Shown: positions 17,182-26,711, numbered from the stretch's first letter. The stretch: 64,000 bases of DNA from Nostoc sp. 'Lobaria pulmonaria (5183) cyanobiont' (GCF_002949795.1 NZ_CP026692.1:4324545-4388544), one strand, 5' to 3'. Numbers and translations are program-made. The notes: a model not told the origin generated them from the letters alone.

Positions 17182-18288
17182 ACTAAAACAATTGTTGTGA
17201 AAATCGGCACTTCTAGCCTAACTCAATCAGAAACGGGACAATTAGCACTTTCTACCATTGCCACTTTGGCAGAGACACTCTGCGATTTAAGACGCCAAGG
17301 ACATCGGGTGATTTTGGTTTCTTCTGGCGCTGTAGGCGTGGGTTGTGCGCGGTTGGGTTTAACTGAACGTCCCAAGGCGATCGCACTCAAACAAGCTGTA
17401 GCAGCAGTTGGACAAGGCAGGTTAATTCGTATATATGATGATTTATTTACTACCTTGCAACAAGCGATCGCTCAAGTATTACTGACTCGCAGTGACTTAG
17501 TACAGCGCAGCCGCTATCTCAATGTCTACAACACTTTTCAAGAACTATTGGGACTTGGAGTGATTCCCATAGTAAATGAAAATGATACCGTAGCAATAGA
17601 CGAACTAAAATTTGGTGATAATGACACTCTTTCAGCATTGGTTGCCAGCTTAGTAAAAGCAGATTGGCTATTTTTACTTACCGATGTCGATCGGCTGTAC
17701 TCAGCCGATCCGCGTTCTGTACCAGATGCGCGGCCGATCGCTCTAGTTAGTAGCATTAAAGAATTAGCTCAATTACAAATACAAACAGGTTCCCAAGGTT
17801 CTCGGTGGGGTACTGGCGGTATGGTGACAAAAATTTCGGCTGCGAGGATTGCCATTGCGGCGGGAGTGCGTACCGTAATTACCCAAGGGCGATTTCCCCG
17901 GAATATTGAAAAAATTATTCAAGGTGAACTTATTGGGACACATTTTGAACCGCAACCGGAACCAACTTCGGCGCGTAAACGTTGGATAGCTTACGGACTT
18001 GTACCTGCGGGTAAATTGTATTTAGATGAAGGTGCGATCGCGGCAATTTCTCTAGCAGGAAGATCCTTATTAGCGGCTGGAATTAAGGCGGTAGAAGGAG
18101 AGTTTGACACACAAGATGCTGTGCAATTATGTGACACCAACGGTAACGAAATTGCTAGAGGACTTGTAAATTACAACAGCAATGAACTGCAAAAGATTTC
18201 TGGGCGTCATTCACGAGAAATTTCCACAATTTTAGGATATGCCGGTGCAGAAACCGTGATTCATCGGGATAATTTGGTTTTGACTTAA
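17179..18288 (+). CDS. proB: Glutamate 5-kinase
   Basis: First enzyme of proline synthesis: ATP-dependent phosphorylation of glutamate to glutamyl-5-phosphate. 369 aa, the usual length. The amino acid kinase domain (about 1-255) shows [33 protein letters not shown] and [20 protein letters not shown]; the C-terminal about 100 residues are a PUA domain ([20 protein letters not shown]). The ATG is the last unit of a heptamer array and no Shine-Dalgarno sequence is visible. proA is not in the window. Confidence 0.97.
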   Translation: MTKTIVVKIGTSSLTQSETGQLALSTIATLAETLCDLRRQGHRVILVSSGAVGVGCARLGLTERPKAIALKQAVAAVGQGRLIRIYDDLFTTLQQAIAQVLLTRSDLVQRSRYLNVYNTFQELLGLGVIPIVNENDTVAIDELKFGDNDTLSALVASLVKADWLFLLTDVDRLYSADPRSVPDARPIALVSSIKELAQLQIQTGSQGSRWGTGGMVTKISAARIAIAAGVRTVITQGRFPRNIEKIIQGELIGTHFEPQPEPTSARKRWIAYGLVPAGKLYLDEGAIAAISLAGRSLLAAGIKAVEGEFDTQDAVQLCDTNGNEIARGLVNYNSNELQKISGRHSREISTILGYAGAETVIHRDNLVLT

Positions 18289-18339
18289 AATGGAAATGAG
18301 ATAAACTTTGTAACTACTAACTGAGAGAGTAAAAATATT

Positions 18340-18927
18340 ATGACTCAAACGTTAGAAAATGTTGTTAACTTACCAGAAGAACAACGCTTCTTTCGACATG
18401 GGTTAAGTTGGGAACAGTTTAAAGCGATTCAAGCTAGCTTTGAAAATGTACCAGGAGTGCGCTTATTTTATTGTGATGGAGTCTGAGAAATAGTGACTAT
18501 TGGTAAGCCTCATGAGGCGATCAAGCGTTTAATTCCTGCACTGCTGATTACTTATTTTGAAATTAAGGGTATTGAGTTTTTTCGTAGTGGGAGTTTTAGC
18601 CAGGTTCTTCCCAAGATAGTAGAATATCAAGCTGACTTATCTTATTGCTTTGAAAACGACAAACCGATACCAGACCTCTGTATTGAAGTAGTCAGTACTA
18701 GCGGTAGTCCCATAAAGTTACAGAAGTACAAATTAATGGGAGTCTCGGAAGTTTGGTTTTGGGAAGATGGCACATTTGAGGTTTACTGCTTACGAGAACA
18801 AGAATATGAGAAAGTTGTTAAAAGTAAGTTATTCCCAGAATTAGATTTATCCATACTCAATCGTTGTGTTTTATTATCGTCTCCCTTGGAAGCAATTAGA
18901 GAGTTTCGTCAAAATATTCAACGGTAG
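18340..18927 (+). pseudogene. Uma2-family (DUF820) nuclease gene with nonsense codon
   Basis: The gene begins at ATG 18340 (MTQTLENVVNLPEEQRFF) and reads as a Uma2/DUF820 protein of about 195 residues, a PD-(D/E)XK-fold family hugely expanded in cyanobacteria. At codon 49 the conserved segment FYCDGVLEIMTIG reads FYCDGV-stop-EIVTIG (TGA at 18484-18486), so one base change has interrupted it. The rest is intact, with PDLCIEVVSTSGS, KLQKYKLMGVSEVWFWED and a normal C-terminus. A 144-residue fragment could start at GTG 18493 but would lack the N-terminal strand. It seems recently inactivated. Confidence 0.85.
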
Positions 18928-19111
18928 TAATAATAGGTTTAAATGAAAAAAAATATTTTAATATCGCTCAGAGTGTTAATTTTTACATTAGAATTATAAG
19001 TTTAATGGTGGGACAACAAAGAAGGCAGTTGGTGCATAGAGTAAAAAACACGCGCTCCATCACAATCAAAAATAACTAATTCTGTTTGCACACGCTCCAC
19101 GCCTCACTCAT

Positions 19112-20113
19112 TTACAAATTTGGGATTGTCATAGAAGCGATCGCTACACCGCCCCATAAAGGCGCATCATCCCCCAAAACCGCCGGCACAATTTCAAAAT
19201 CAACTTCTGGCAAAGCCGTCTCCCGTGCCACCTGACGCACCACCCGCCAGAAATCCTCCCCCGCTTTCGTCACCCCGCCTCCCAACACAAAGCGCTGCGG
19301 ATTCATCAAATTCGCTACATTGCCAATACCCACACCCAGCGCCCAAGCAGCCTTGTGCAAAACTTCCTTCGCCAATTCATCCCCAGCCGCCGCCGCCTCA
19401 CTTACCAACTGTCCCGTCAGCAACCTTAAATCATCCCCCACCAAACCCCTCAAAATCTCTCCATCTCTGAGTCCTCCGCGCTTCTGTAGTACCCTTCGGG
19501 AAGCCGCTAGCGCGTCTACGTTTTCCAAAATTTCCCTAGCATTTTGCGCCATATAAGGTCCCGAAGCCAAACGTTCCACACATCCCCGCTTACCACACAA
19601 ACACACTGGCCCAGCAGGATCTACAACGATATGTCCAATTTCGCCAGCCATCCCACCAGCACCCCGCCAAGGATGGCCGTTGAGTATCCAACCACCACCC
19701 ACGCCAGTGCTGACAGTTATGTAAAGCAGACTATCGTATCCCTGTCCCGCACCAAAACGGTGTTCACCCAAAGCAGCAACATTGGCATCATTATCTACAC
19801 CAACAGGAATACCAAACTCCTCCTCCAACAACCCTTTGAGAGGAATATTTTCCCATCCAGCGACATGATGAGATAGTCGCACCGTCCCTGTGGAAGCATC
19901 AACTGGGCCGCCAAAGCTGACACCGATCGCAGCAGGTTTTGTGTCTTGCAACAGAGAGTAAATTAGCGATCGCATAATTTCCAAGTCAGTATTAGCATCT
20001 GCACCTACTGGCGAGAGACGACGTTCATAACGCAACCACTTTCTAGAACCGATATTTACTGTTGCTGCTGCCTGCTTAGTTCCGCCAAAATCGAGAGCTA
20101 AAATTAATGTCAT
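19112..20113 (-). CDS. ROK-family sugar kinase (glucokinase-like)
   Basis: 333 residues. The N-terminal ATP-binding motif is ALDFGGTKQAAATV, the ROK signature is YITVSTGVGGGWILNG, the catalytic Asp lies in GVDNDANVAALG, and the zinc site is CLCGKRGCVE. ROK enzymes phosphorylate glucose, N-acetylglucosamine or N-acetylmannosamine; no HTH is present, so it is a kinase rather than a repressor. Residues around 198-218 (VDALAASRRVLQKRGG) are encoded by an inserted palindromic repeat at 19486-19520 and adjoining bases. GC content is higher than in neighbouring genes. Confidence 0.88.
   Translation of the reverse strand: MTLILALDFGGTKQAAATVNIGSRKWLRYERRLSPVGADANTDLEIMRSLIYSLLQDTKPAAIGVSFGGPVDASTGTVRLSHHVAGWENIPLKGLLEEEFGIPVGVDNDANVAALGEHRFGAGQGYDSLLYITVSTGVGGGWILNGHPWRGAGGMAGEIGHIVVDPAGPVCLCGKRGCVERLASGPYMAQNAREILENVDALAASRRVLQKRGGLRDGEILRGLVGDDLRLLTGQLVSEAAAAGDELAKEVLHKAAWALGVGIGNVANLMNPQRFVLGGGVTKAGEDFWRVVRQVARETALPEVDFEIVPAVLGDDAPLWGGVAIASMTIPNL
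19486..19520. repeat. Palindromic interspersed repeat inside the ROK gene
   Basis: GTAGTACCCTTCGGGAAGCC followed by GCTAGCGCGTCTACG. This is recognisable as a member of the repeats with GCTAGCG and CTTCGGGAAGCC blocks found between genes in Nostoc. Here it is translated in frame on the minus strand. Confidence 0.75.
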
Positions 20114-20209
20114 AGTTTTTTATACCTACGTGGTTTCTTTCTCAAGAAAGATGTTTGCAAGCAAAATAAATTCAACACTAAAGAAAATCCCATACTAATT
20201 TAGTAAATT

Positions 20210-20431
20210 ATGACTCCCGATCAACCCAATCCACTCATTGATTTTTCTCAGGCCAAAGAACCTCCTATTTCCCTTGATGTCGATAAAGCTCAAGAGGCAG
20301 ATCCCATTGAACCAGAAGAAGTTAGTGGACAAAGAAAGCAAAACCCCACTCTTGATGATTTTAATCGCGAAGATGAAGATCCAAGAATCGGGGGTAGTCA
20401 AATAATTAGTGGCAATATTTCAGGTGGTTAA
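20210..20431 (+). CDS. Small acidic protein, unknown function
   Basis: 73 residues, hydrophilic and rich in Asp, Glu and Pro (DVDKAQEADPIEPEEVSG, DDFNREDEDPRIGG), probably disordered, ending GNISGG. No family recognised. The strand is not shared with a better frame, and the composition looks like a real cyanobacterial coding sequence, but evidence is limited. It converges with the Mut7-C gene, 18 bp away. Confidence 0.5.
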   Translation: MTPDQPNPLIDFSQAKEPPISLDVDKAQEADPIEPEEVSGQRKQNPTLDDFNREDEDPRIGGSQIISGNISGG

Positions 20432-20449
20432 ATAATTGGCATGACTAAG

Positions 20450-21202
20450 CTACTCACCTTTTTGTGAGTTAAGTACTCCATCAATAAACTGTTGTAATCG
20501 TTCATAATGTGAACCTTTCCAATAAATGCGATCGCAGTCTTGACAGCGCTGGAATTGATCAATCTGCGATCGCACCTTTTCTGGCACTTGTTCAATAATG
20601 GATTGCTTATCTACAAGTTCTAATAATCCATTACAACGCAAACACCGTTTAAATGGTGAGATTAAATTAAATAAGTCGAAACGTTGCAGTACTTCTACAA
20701 TTTGTTGTTGAGGGTTAGTGTTTCTAACATAATACCCATACGTTACCAAACTACGCATCAATAGACCTTTATCACGAGTCAAGAGAATCCGCCCTTGGCT
20801 GGAGGATATTTGGGCTAATTCTTCATCCTCGTAGTCATTGCGGTATAAAGTATCAAAACCTAAAAGTCGTAAAGATGTCGCAAGCTTCCCCAAATGAATA
20901 TCTAAAACAAAGCGGATAATACTGAGTGGTTTTGGCAGAACAGAAACGCTTGGTATAATAACATTCTTCGCTGAAATTGGATAAACATTGATAGTGTCTC
21001 CATCGGAAACTATGTAAGAAAAATTTACACATTCACCATTAACATTTATAAAATCCACCTCTGGATGAGGGACGCCCAACGACTCAATCATGTCCTTAAT
21101 TGAGGCTTTTTCCTCAAAAAAATGAGAGATTCTCACCTGTTTGTGATGCCGTGGTAAAAAATGATTCAATTCTGCATGAAAGTAGAAATATGCGATCGCC
21201 AT
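20450..21202 (-). CDS. Mut7-C RNase domain protein with ubiquitin-like N-terminus
   Basis: About 250 residues. The N-terminal 80 residues are the ubiquitin-like domain that often precedes Mut7-C (MAIAYFYFHAELNHFLP, followed by GECVNFSYIVSDGDTINVYP). The Mut7-C domain follows (LDIHLGKLATSLRLLGFDT, LLTRDKGLLMRS), a PIN-like RNase fold, with a zinc ribbon (CLRCNGLLELV, CQDCDRIYWKG). Predicted RNA-processing nuclease of unknown target. Start: the frame is open to 21247, but ATG at 21202 matches the family N-terminus. Confidence 0.85.
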   Translation of the reverse strand: MAIAYFYFHAELNHFLPRHHKQVRISHFFEEKASIKDMIESLGVPHPEVDFINVNGECVNFSYIVSDGDTINVYPISAKNVIIPSVSVLPKPLSIIRFVLDIHLGKLATSLRLLGFDTLYRNDYEDEELAQISSSQGRILLTRDKGLLMRSLVTYGYYVRNTNPQQQIVEVLQRFDLFNLISPFKRCLRCNGLLELVDKQSIIEQVPEKVRSQIDQFQRCQDCDRIYWKGSHYERLQQFIDGVLNSQKGE

Positions 21203-22305
21203 AGCTACAGATATTTGGATTAGTAAGTGCGCCTTTACTAGCAACAATTCGTCATAATTGTAAAACTTTCTCTATTAAATTGAAGCTATCAATGCTTGTT
21301 ATAGTAAGATATCTCTACTAAATGCCTGTTTACCTTGATTTAACCAATGTCCTAGAGGCAACAAATTGTAAAGAAGTCATAAAGATTCTTAAATACTTGC
21401 ATTTATTATTGACTTCAGTTACAGTCAAAGCAGATGCTTATCATCAAACCCTGACAGTATCTTCGAGAAGTTAAATTAGGTAAAACGCTAAATACCAAAT
21501 TTGTTAATGTTAATGTCAATGACACTGCTAATAATTAGTCACTACTTTTGATTATTAACTTATCGCAGATGGAGTACGGGGAAGTAAAGCATTTACCCCT
21601 AATTTGACTTTTTTTATTTTTCTCAGCCTATTGAGAAAAATTTGCAATAAGGATAGATTGATAGATATATTAGAAAGCAGATAGCGTGGAAGAAGTCTTA
21701 AAACAGTATTGGCTTACTTAAGCGTTTGCTGTTAATTAAATGCTTCTGCATCTACCTTTAGGAATATATTTCTCAGAAGATCAGCACAGAATTATATCTT
21801 TATGTGTAAAAGCAGGATATGTAACTAGCTATGTAGATAATTTCAGCAAAACTTTAAACAACTAGGTTGCTGCGAGGAATATTTTTGATTGTAGTATCAG
21901 CTACATCGATATTGTAAGCAAGTTAATCGTCGGTAACTCTCCAAGTCGCTTTGCGTCTGTGTACCAGATTTAATATATTTGATTTTGCCAAAGAAACCAA
22001 GTTTAGAAAAACTGAGTTTCCGCAAATTAAAATTTATTAAATACCAAATAACAATAAAACTAGATACAAAATTAACGCCACTCATACGGAAAAATATCTC
22101 TTGACACTGTTTATCTTTATTATGGAGAATTTATTAACCGGAAAGACCTCAATCAATAATGATGTTATAAAGTGGCTACCTAGTTTGAACTGAGAAATGA
22201 ATATTGTTCTTTTTTATCTCCTTTAGTCAAGGATATTGTAGCTAAGAACACAATTGTATTTGGGAATACCTTTTGTCCATTAAATATGCTAATGAGTACA
22301 GCGAA
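21203..22305. other. 1.1-kb AT-rich region without a recognised gene
   Basis: A 50-codon frame at 21322-21474 (starts MPVYLDLTNVLEATNCKE) has no recognised product. A 62-codon minus-strand frame at 21897-22085 includes translated repeat-like sequence (GTQTQSDLESYRRLT). The rest has stops in all frames. It may be decayed DNA. No tRNA or clear promoter seen. Confidence 0.5.
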
Positions 22306-23283
22306 ATGAATACTTTTTTTTGTTCTGATGATTCACTGCAAGTAGGAGAAGATGTTATTGGTAGTGCCACTAATTATCAAACTTATATTTTAGTTGAGTG
22401 TCCTTTACCTTGGACATCCGAAGCCTTTAATTCCAAATGGGTGCCTCAGAATTTGAGGATTTTGGTAGAAGAAGTGAAGCGTGCTAAACTGCCGATTAGA
22501 TTCCTCTTAATTGCTAATGATCTATCACACAAGGTAAATCATACTACGCTTTTGATTTATCAAAAACAAGAGGGGCTAAGTAATGGATACCATAAGCAAG
22601 AGTTTAAGCTAGCAAATATTGAGGAAGTAGCAGGAGTTGTCCAAAAATGGATATGGGGTATCAATTCTAATTCTGAAGTGGAAACTACTACAACTAGAGA
22701 TATTTTAGTTTGTACCCACGGTAGCCATGACAAGTGTTGTGCGAGATATGGCGCTCCTTTTTACTTCCATATTACAGCGAGTAATGCTGATTTGTGCTTA
22801 GATAATGTGCGAATTTGGAAATCATCGCATTTTGGTGGACATCGGTTTGCACCAACAGTTATAGACTTGCCAGAAGGAAGATACTACGGTCGTCTCGATC
22901 AAGATTCATTTAGATCGATTTTGACTCGTACCGGCGATATTCAATGCTTACATAAAGTCTATCGAGGTTGGGGAATTCTGCCTGCTGTACTTCAAGTTTT
23001 GGAAAGAGAGTTAATCCTCTGTAAAGGATGGGATTGGTTTAACTACAAAGTTGCAGGCAAAATTTTGGAGCAAAGTTTAGACAATAATACTATCTTAGCT
23101 GAACTTAGTTTTGAACAACCTTGTGGTTCTCTCTACACTTACCAGGCTAAACTTGTGAAAGATGAAACCAAGACTCAACAACTGAAGAGTTCATGCAATG
23201 CTACACGAGAGTTGGTAGTTACTAAATATGCTGTCGGTAGTTTTTGGATTACCTCTAGTAAGGTAATGAGTTATAGTACATAG
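22306..23283 (+). CDS. Sucrase/ferredoxin-like family protein
   Basis: 325 residues. The family signature is visible in two halves: VECPLPWTSEAFNSKW near the start, and the thioredoxin-like [2Fe-2S]-type segment DILVCTHGSHDKCCARYG followed by WKSSHFGGHRFAPTVIDLPE and GRYYGRLD. The cysteines and the HxGGH segment could hold a metal or Fe-S cluster. Biological role not established; a redox protein is likely. Start: ATG at 22306 (MNTFFCSDDS) matches the family better than TTG at 22273. Confidence 0.82.
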   Translation: MNTFFCSDDSLQVGEDVIGSATNYQTYILVECPLPWTSEAFNSKWVPQNLRILVEEVKRAKLPIRFLLIANDLSHKVNHTTLLIYQKQEGLSNGYHKQEFKLANIEEVAGVVQKWIWGINSNSEVETTTTRDILVCTHGSHDKCCARYGAPFYFHITASNADLCLDNVRIWKSSHFGGHRFAPTVIDLPEGRYYGRLDQDSFRSILTRTGDIQCLHKVYRGWGILPAVLQVLERELILCKGWDWFNYKVAGKILEQSLDNNTILAELSFEQPCGSLYTYQAKLVKDETKTQQLKSSCNATRELVVTKYAVGSFWITSSKVMSYST

Positions 23284-23298
23284 AAGTGGAGAGTGTTT

Positions 23299-23440
23299 TA
23301 AACGCAGAGGGACGCAAAGGTAAGCGCAGAGGGACGCAGAGTATTACTAAATTTAGTTCGCTCGGAATTAATTAAATACTGTATTTAGTATAACGGTGTA
23401 AAAATTCGTAATAAAATCTCTGTGTCTCTCTGTGTTTAAA
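23299..23440. repeat. CGCAGAGGGACGCA repeat cluster
   Basis: CGCAGAGGGACGCA occurs twice in direct orientation (23303-23316 and 23326-23339). A degenerate inverted partner (CTCTGTGTCTCTCTGTGTTT) lies at 23419-23438. It sits between convergent genes. Related sequence CAACGCAGAGAAACGCAAAG occurs near 51838. Confidence 0.7.
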
Positions 23441-23454
23441 TTCCAAATATTGAA

Positions 23455-25050
23455 TCAAGATGAAGCCATATTTAAGACTTTTCGTAACAGTATTTGGTCT
23501 TCTAATTTGGCTTTTAAACGACCATTTTCGATATCTCGAATCCAGCTTTGGCTTTTACCTGTGAGTTTTGCCAACTCTCTTTGGGAGAGATTCAAATTTT
23601 TTCGCGCCTGCAAAATCTGTTCACCTAGCAAATCGTTTGTAGCTTTGGGCTTCCTTTTGGCTTTAGCAGTTCTTGTTTTCTTTTTTTCTGATTCTGAAAT
23701 TTGCTGTTCCCATTCTGGTGGGAGTTCAAAAGCCAAAATCCGCGCATTCATGAGCAGATTCCATTTACCACGGGGGCCTGTGTCTGTGAGGCGAGTTTCA
23801 GCACCACCGTCGTTAGTCCAAAATTCTAATGCTTCATCTGGATCTTCGGGAAGATCAATTAACTTCGCCCACAAAGGTTGAATTTCTGGTGGGTATGTAA
23901 CTGGATCGAAAAGTGCCTTCATTCCATAGTGATTGAGAATTTCCAAGTCGCTTTCAAAGGTTCGCAGCAGACGTTTGCGTTCTTCCCGTTGTCTAGATGC
24001 AAGGGCGACTTTTTCTTCACCGTAAGCAATACGCAGCAGGGTAGGAATGGTGATGCGTTGTTCTTTGCCCATTTTGGTTTTAAACAGCAACCACAGCATT
24101 AGTCGGACTGCACCTTCATGTTGCTGCCAAATGCTCATAACTGTGGTTAGCAGCGTTTTGGGGAGACTACCGTATTGATAGAATGCGGTTCGCTCTTTAC
24201 ATGCTTGTTTGTTTAAGAAATATTGTGCCCATAAGCCTGCTTTGACTTTAAAAGTTAGCCCAATCAGATATTTGCATCCAAGATTGTCTTCTTGAAAGTG
24301 ATGTTGAATATCTACCAAGTGCCATAAGCGGCTTCCGACAACAGAAAATCCGTTAATTCGACCTTGTTGGGGCCAGTCAATGGAGATAATCAAGGAGCAA
24401 GCTTGCTGCACGATATTTTTCATTAAAGCTAGCTTGGCAGCTTTGCTCAAGTCTTTGCGTTTCTCCATCCCCAAATATTTCTCGATTTGTCGCTCATCGA
24501 TCGCAAATTCTTGCTCCCAAGGTTGCTCTAAAGCTGTAGCATAAGCTGCAAAAATCAGATGTATGCAAGCGGCTCTAATGTCAAGCCCCTCAATTGCTGC
24601 TATATCTGTGGCCTTGTCGTTAACTTTCAAGGGATCTTGGATGTGAAAAGCGATCGCACCTCGCCCTTGATTGACTTGTCGGCTGTAACTGATGTAGCCC
24701 TCTTCATCGGTTTCCCAGTGTAGGGATGTACGCTGCGCTAATACATTACAAGCTTCCCAAATTGCGATCGCTGAAGCAAATGGATTATTCTTGCCATTAG
24801 AAAACAAGTCTAAGCTGGTAGCATCTCTTGGTTCAACTTTGCATCTTCCCTTTTTCGCCTGCCAAGGAATGGGAGAATTAGTTGGACAAGCTATTACACA
24901 TTGCGGTTCTGAATAATAGCCCTCGCAATTATTACAAAGACCAGGATCAACCCAGTATTCATTGTCCTCTATTCTGATTGCACCCGTAGGACATTGGGGG
25001 CGGCAGTTGTCACATCCAACGCAACTGTTGTTAGGAATTGTATAAGGCAT
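23455..25050 (-). CDS. cnfR: PatB/CnfR, ferredoxin-HTH activator of nif genes
   Basis: 531 residues. The N-terminus carries two 4Fe-4S clusters (CVGCDNCRPQCPTGA, then CNNCEGYYSEPQCVIACP). A long central domain follows, and the C-terminus is a Cro/CI-type HTH (LSQRELAKLTGKSQSWIRDI). This architecture is that of PatB of Anabaena and CnfR of Leptolyngbya, the oxygen-labile activator of nitrogenase genes under low oxygen. Start: ATG at 25050 (MPYTIPNNS) gives the family length as I recall it; an in-frame ATG at 25122 would add 24 residues. It is divergent from fdxB, as in Anabaena. Confidence 0.93.
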   Translation of the reverse strand: MPYTIPNNSCVGCDNCRPQCPTGAIRIEDNEYWVDPGLCNNCEGYYSEPQCVIACPTNSPIPWQAKKGRCKVEPRDATSLDLFSNGKNNPFASAIAIWEACNVLAQRTSLHWETDEEGYISYSRQVNQGRGAIAFHIQDPLKVNDKATDIAAIEGLDIRAACIHLIFAAYATALEQPWEQEFAIDERQIEKYLGMEKRKDLSKAAKLALMKNIVQQACSLIISIDWPQQGRINGFSVVGSRLWHLVDIQHHFQEDNLGCKYLIGLTFKVKAGLWAQYFLNKQACKERTAFYQYGSLPKTLLTTVMSIWQQHEGAVRLMLWLLFKTKMGKEQRITIPTLLRIAYGEEKVALASRQREERKRLLRTFESDLEILNHYGMKALFDPVTYPPEIQPLWAKLIDLPEDPDEALEFWTNDGGAETRLTDTGPRGKWNLLMNARILAFELPPEWEQQISESEKKKTRTAKAKRKPKATNDLLGEQILQARKNLNLSQRELAKLTGKSQSWIRDIENGRLKAKLEDQILLRKVLNMASS

Positions 25051-25637
25051 TTGGCTCTTTTCCCACTCTAATCGTTGAGATGTCTGGCTCAGGTCTCCCC
25101 TGGATGAGTCCTGTTTATTCATGACTCGCTACACATTATCTTTATGGTGAGAATAGTCTTTTCTCACCACATTCAATCACCACATCTACTTGTTAACTTC
25201 GCATCCACTTGAAAGCTATTTAAGGCTTTCAAATTGAGCCTGACAAAACTTCTTATTAACTATACATTTCATGAGCAAAATAATTAATTTGTTCGTATTG
25301 AGCTTTAAAAAAGTTTTAACATTTATTTAATTAACTACTTAATGAACATTTTCACTTTGACCAGAAAACCTTACACAAAATATTTTTAGGAAATGTTTAA
25401 GCCTCTTACAATTAGACCTCATCTGATTTGTTAATAATTTTAATATTTAAGACATGATAATATTCTGCCATAAAGTTTACAGTTCCTTCATAAATTAATT
25501 CTGTTGATTCCGACGAAAGAATAATATTCATTTTGTCATCATTTATCTAAATATTTAAATCAAACTAAATTGAAAATTGTTGCTTTCTCCAATACATATT
25601 GCATATATCAAAATGTAACTGGCGAACATTTATTCTG

Positions 25638-25651
25638 GTATATATGTATAC
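25638..25651. promoter_or_regulatory. NtcA-type site GTA-N8-TAC
   Basis: Reads GTATATATGTATAC, an exact match to the NtcA consensus GTAN8TAC. A TA-rich stretch lies about 22 bp downstream on the plus strand, though not an exact TAN3T. It is about 470 bp from fdxB and 590 bp from cnfR. One such match is expected by chance every few kb, so support is contextual. Confidence 0.45.
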
Positions 25652-25921
25652 TGTTTATATAAATTTGTTTGCTTAGGTCTAAAAATATTTGAAAAAGAAT
25701 ATCATTACTCTTATAGATATAGTTGCATTTGCTGGAAACAATAGTTAAATCGGCAGTTATAAACTACATATACACGAGGCTTTACTCACCTGCATAGATT
25801 TTAAATCCTCAACTTTTTATTTATGCTCTGTATGAAAATGGCCGATTGTGGGCTGCTATCTCCAGTCAGATATTGAGTCAGAGACCCGGTGAATCCATTT
25901 CCATGTAGAGCAGGGGAAAAA

Positions 25922-25936
25922 GGAATACTAAATATT
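25922..25936 (+). promoter_or_regulatory. 15-bp motif shared with the coxB leader, copy 1
   Basis: GGAATACTAAATATT, preceded by GGGGAAAAA, 185 bp upstream of the fdxB start. Identical 15 bases recur at 26503-26517 upstream of coxB. Possibly a common heterocyst regulatory element or a transcript start region. Confidence 0.5.
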
Positions 25937-26121
25937 CATAAGAATTATTTGCAAGAAACTTTATCTATAACTTGAAATAAAAAACAATTTGCTATTGTGT
26001 TCAAAGTTATCGAAAATTGATGCTGTAAAAGTAATTTTTGAGTACAAAACAATAAAAAATTAGGATAATATGATGGTTAATGCACAAACAGATGACAGGC
26101 AAAAATGCCGAGGATTTATTC

Positions 26122-26415
26122 ATGGCACAACTAACAGGTTTGACATTTGGCGGTAAGGCTTGGACACCAAAATTCGCTCAGGAAATCGACAAGGAAAAAT
26201 GTATCGGCTGTGGCAGATGCGTTAAAGTATGCGGGTACAATGTGCTAGGTTTGAAGGCACTCAACGAAGAAGGCGAATTTGTAGAAGATGAAGATGAGGA
26301 AGAAGTTGAACGGAAAGTAATGGCAGTTACTTCTCCAGATAACTGTATTGGTTGTGAAGCTTGTTCACGGATTTGCCCCAAGAATTGCTACACGCATGTT
26401 GAATTAAACAATTAA
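26122..26415 (+). CDS. fdxB: FdxB, nif-associated 2[4Fe-4S] ferredoxin
   Basis: 97 residues. Two cluster motifs, [14 protein letters not shown] and [15 protein letters not shown], are separated by a long acidic insert ([10 protein letters not shown]), a hallmark of the nif-specific ferredoxin III/FdxB family. It may pass electrons in nitrogenase maturation or to nitrogenase. Start: ATG at 26122 follows GAGGA by 7 nt; the frame is open to 26080, but those residues are not family-like. It lies between cnfR and the coxBAC operon, the order known for the Anabaena cox2 locus. Confidence 0.95.
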   Translation: MAQLTGLTFGGKAWTPKFAQEIDKEKCIGCGRCVKVCGYNVLGLKALNEEGEFVEDEDEEEVERKVMAVTSPDNCIGCEACSRICPKNCYTHVELNN

Positions 26416-26502
26416 GGTTTTTGAAGTTAGTCAAAATTGTTGTTAATTCAATGAGGCACTGTTTGTAGAAAGCGCAAATACGCTAGGCAAGGTAACTTGA
26501 GG

Positions 26503-26517
26503 GGAATACTAAATATT
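26503..26517 (+). promoter_or_regulatory. 15-bp motif shared with the fdxB leader, copy 2
   Basis: GGAATACTAAATATT preceded by GAGG, identical to 25922-25936. TTACCGGAAC follows directly; ACCGGA differs by one base from TCCGGA, the motif I recall for heterocyst-specific (DIF) promoters. Confidence 0.5.
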
Positions 26518-26711
26518 TACCGGAACTAATAAATAGTTCACAGTAAACAAATCCGTAAATCACAAAATGTGAGCTATTAACAAATTTAAACTTGCTGCTA
26601 ATATAGCCTAATCAATATTAGGTCTAACAGTGCCCTCTTGGAACAACTAGCTTTTATGAAAGCAGGGGGCTAACTTTTTCATAGGAGTTGAAATATAATT
26701 TGTAATTTTCT

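Larger units (their letters stand above)
25051..26121. promoter_or_regulatory. cnfR / fdxB divergent control region
   Basis: About 1.07 kb without a gene, very AT-rich, carrying promoters for cnfR (minus) and fdxB (plus). Visible elements are a GTA-N8-TAC NtcA-type site (25638-25651) and a 15-bp sequence (25922-25936) repeated upstream of coxB. The length suggests a long 5' leader on one or both transcripts. Confidence 0.6.

Noticed and set aside
21897-22085. 62-residue minus-strand frame in the 1.1-kb gap.
   Set aside because: Its C-terminal part is translated interspersed-repeat sequence, and the rest is AT-rich.
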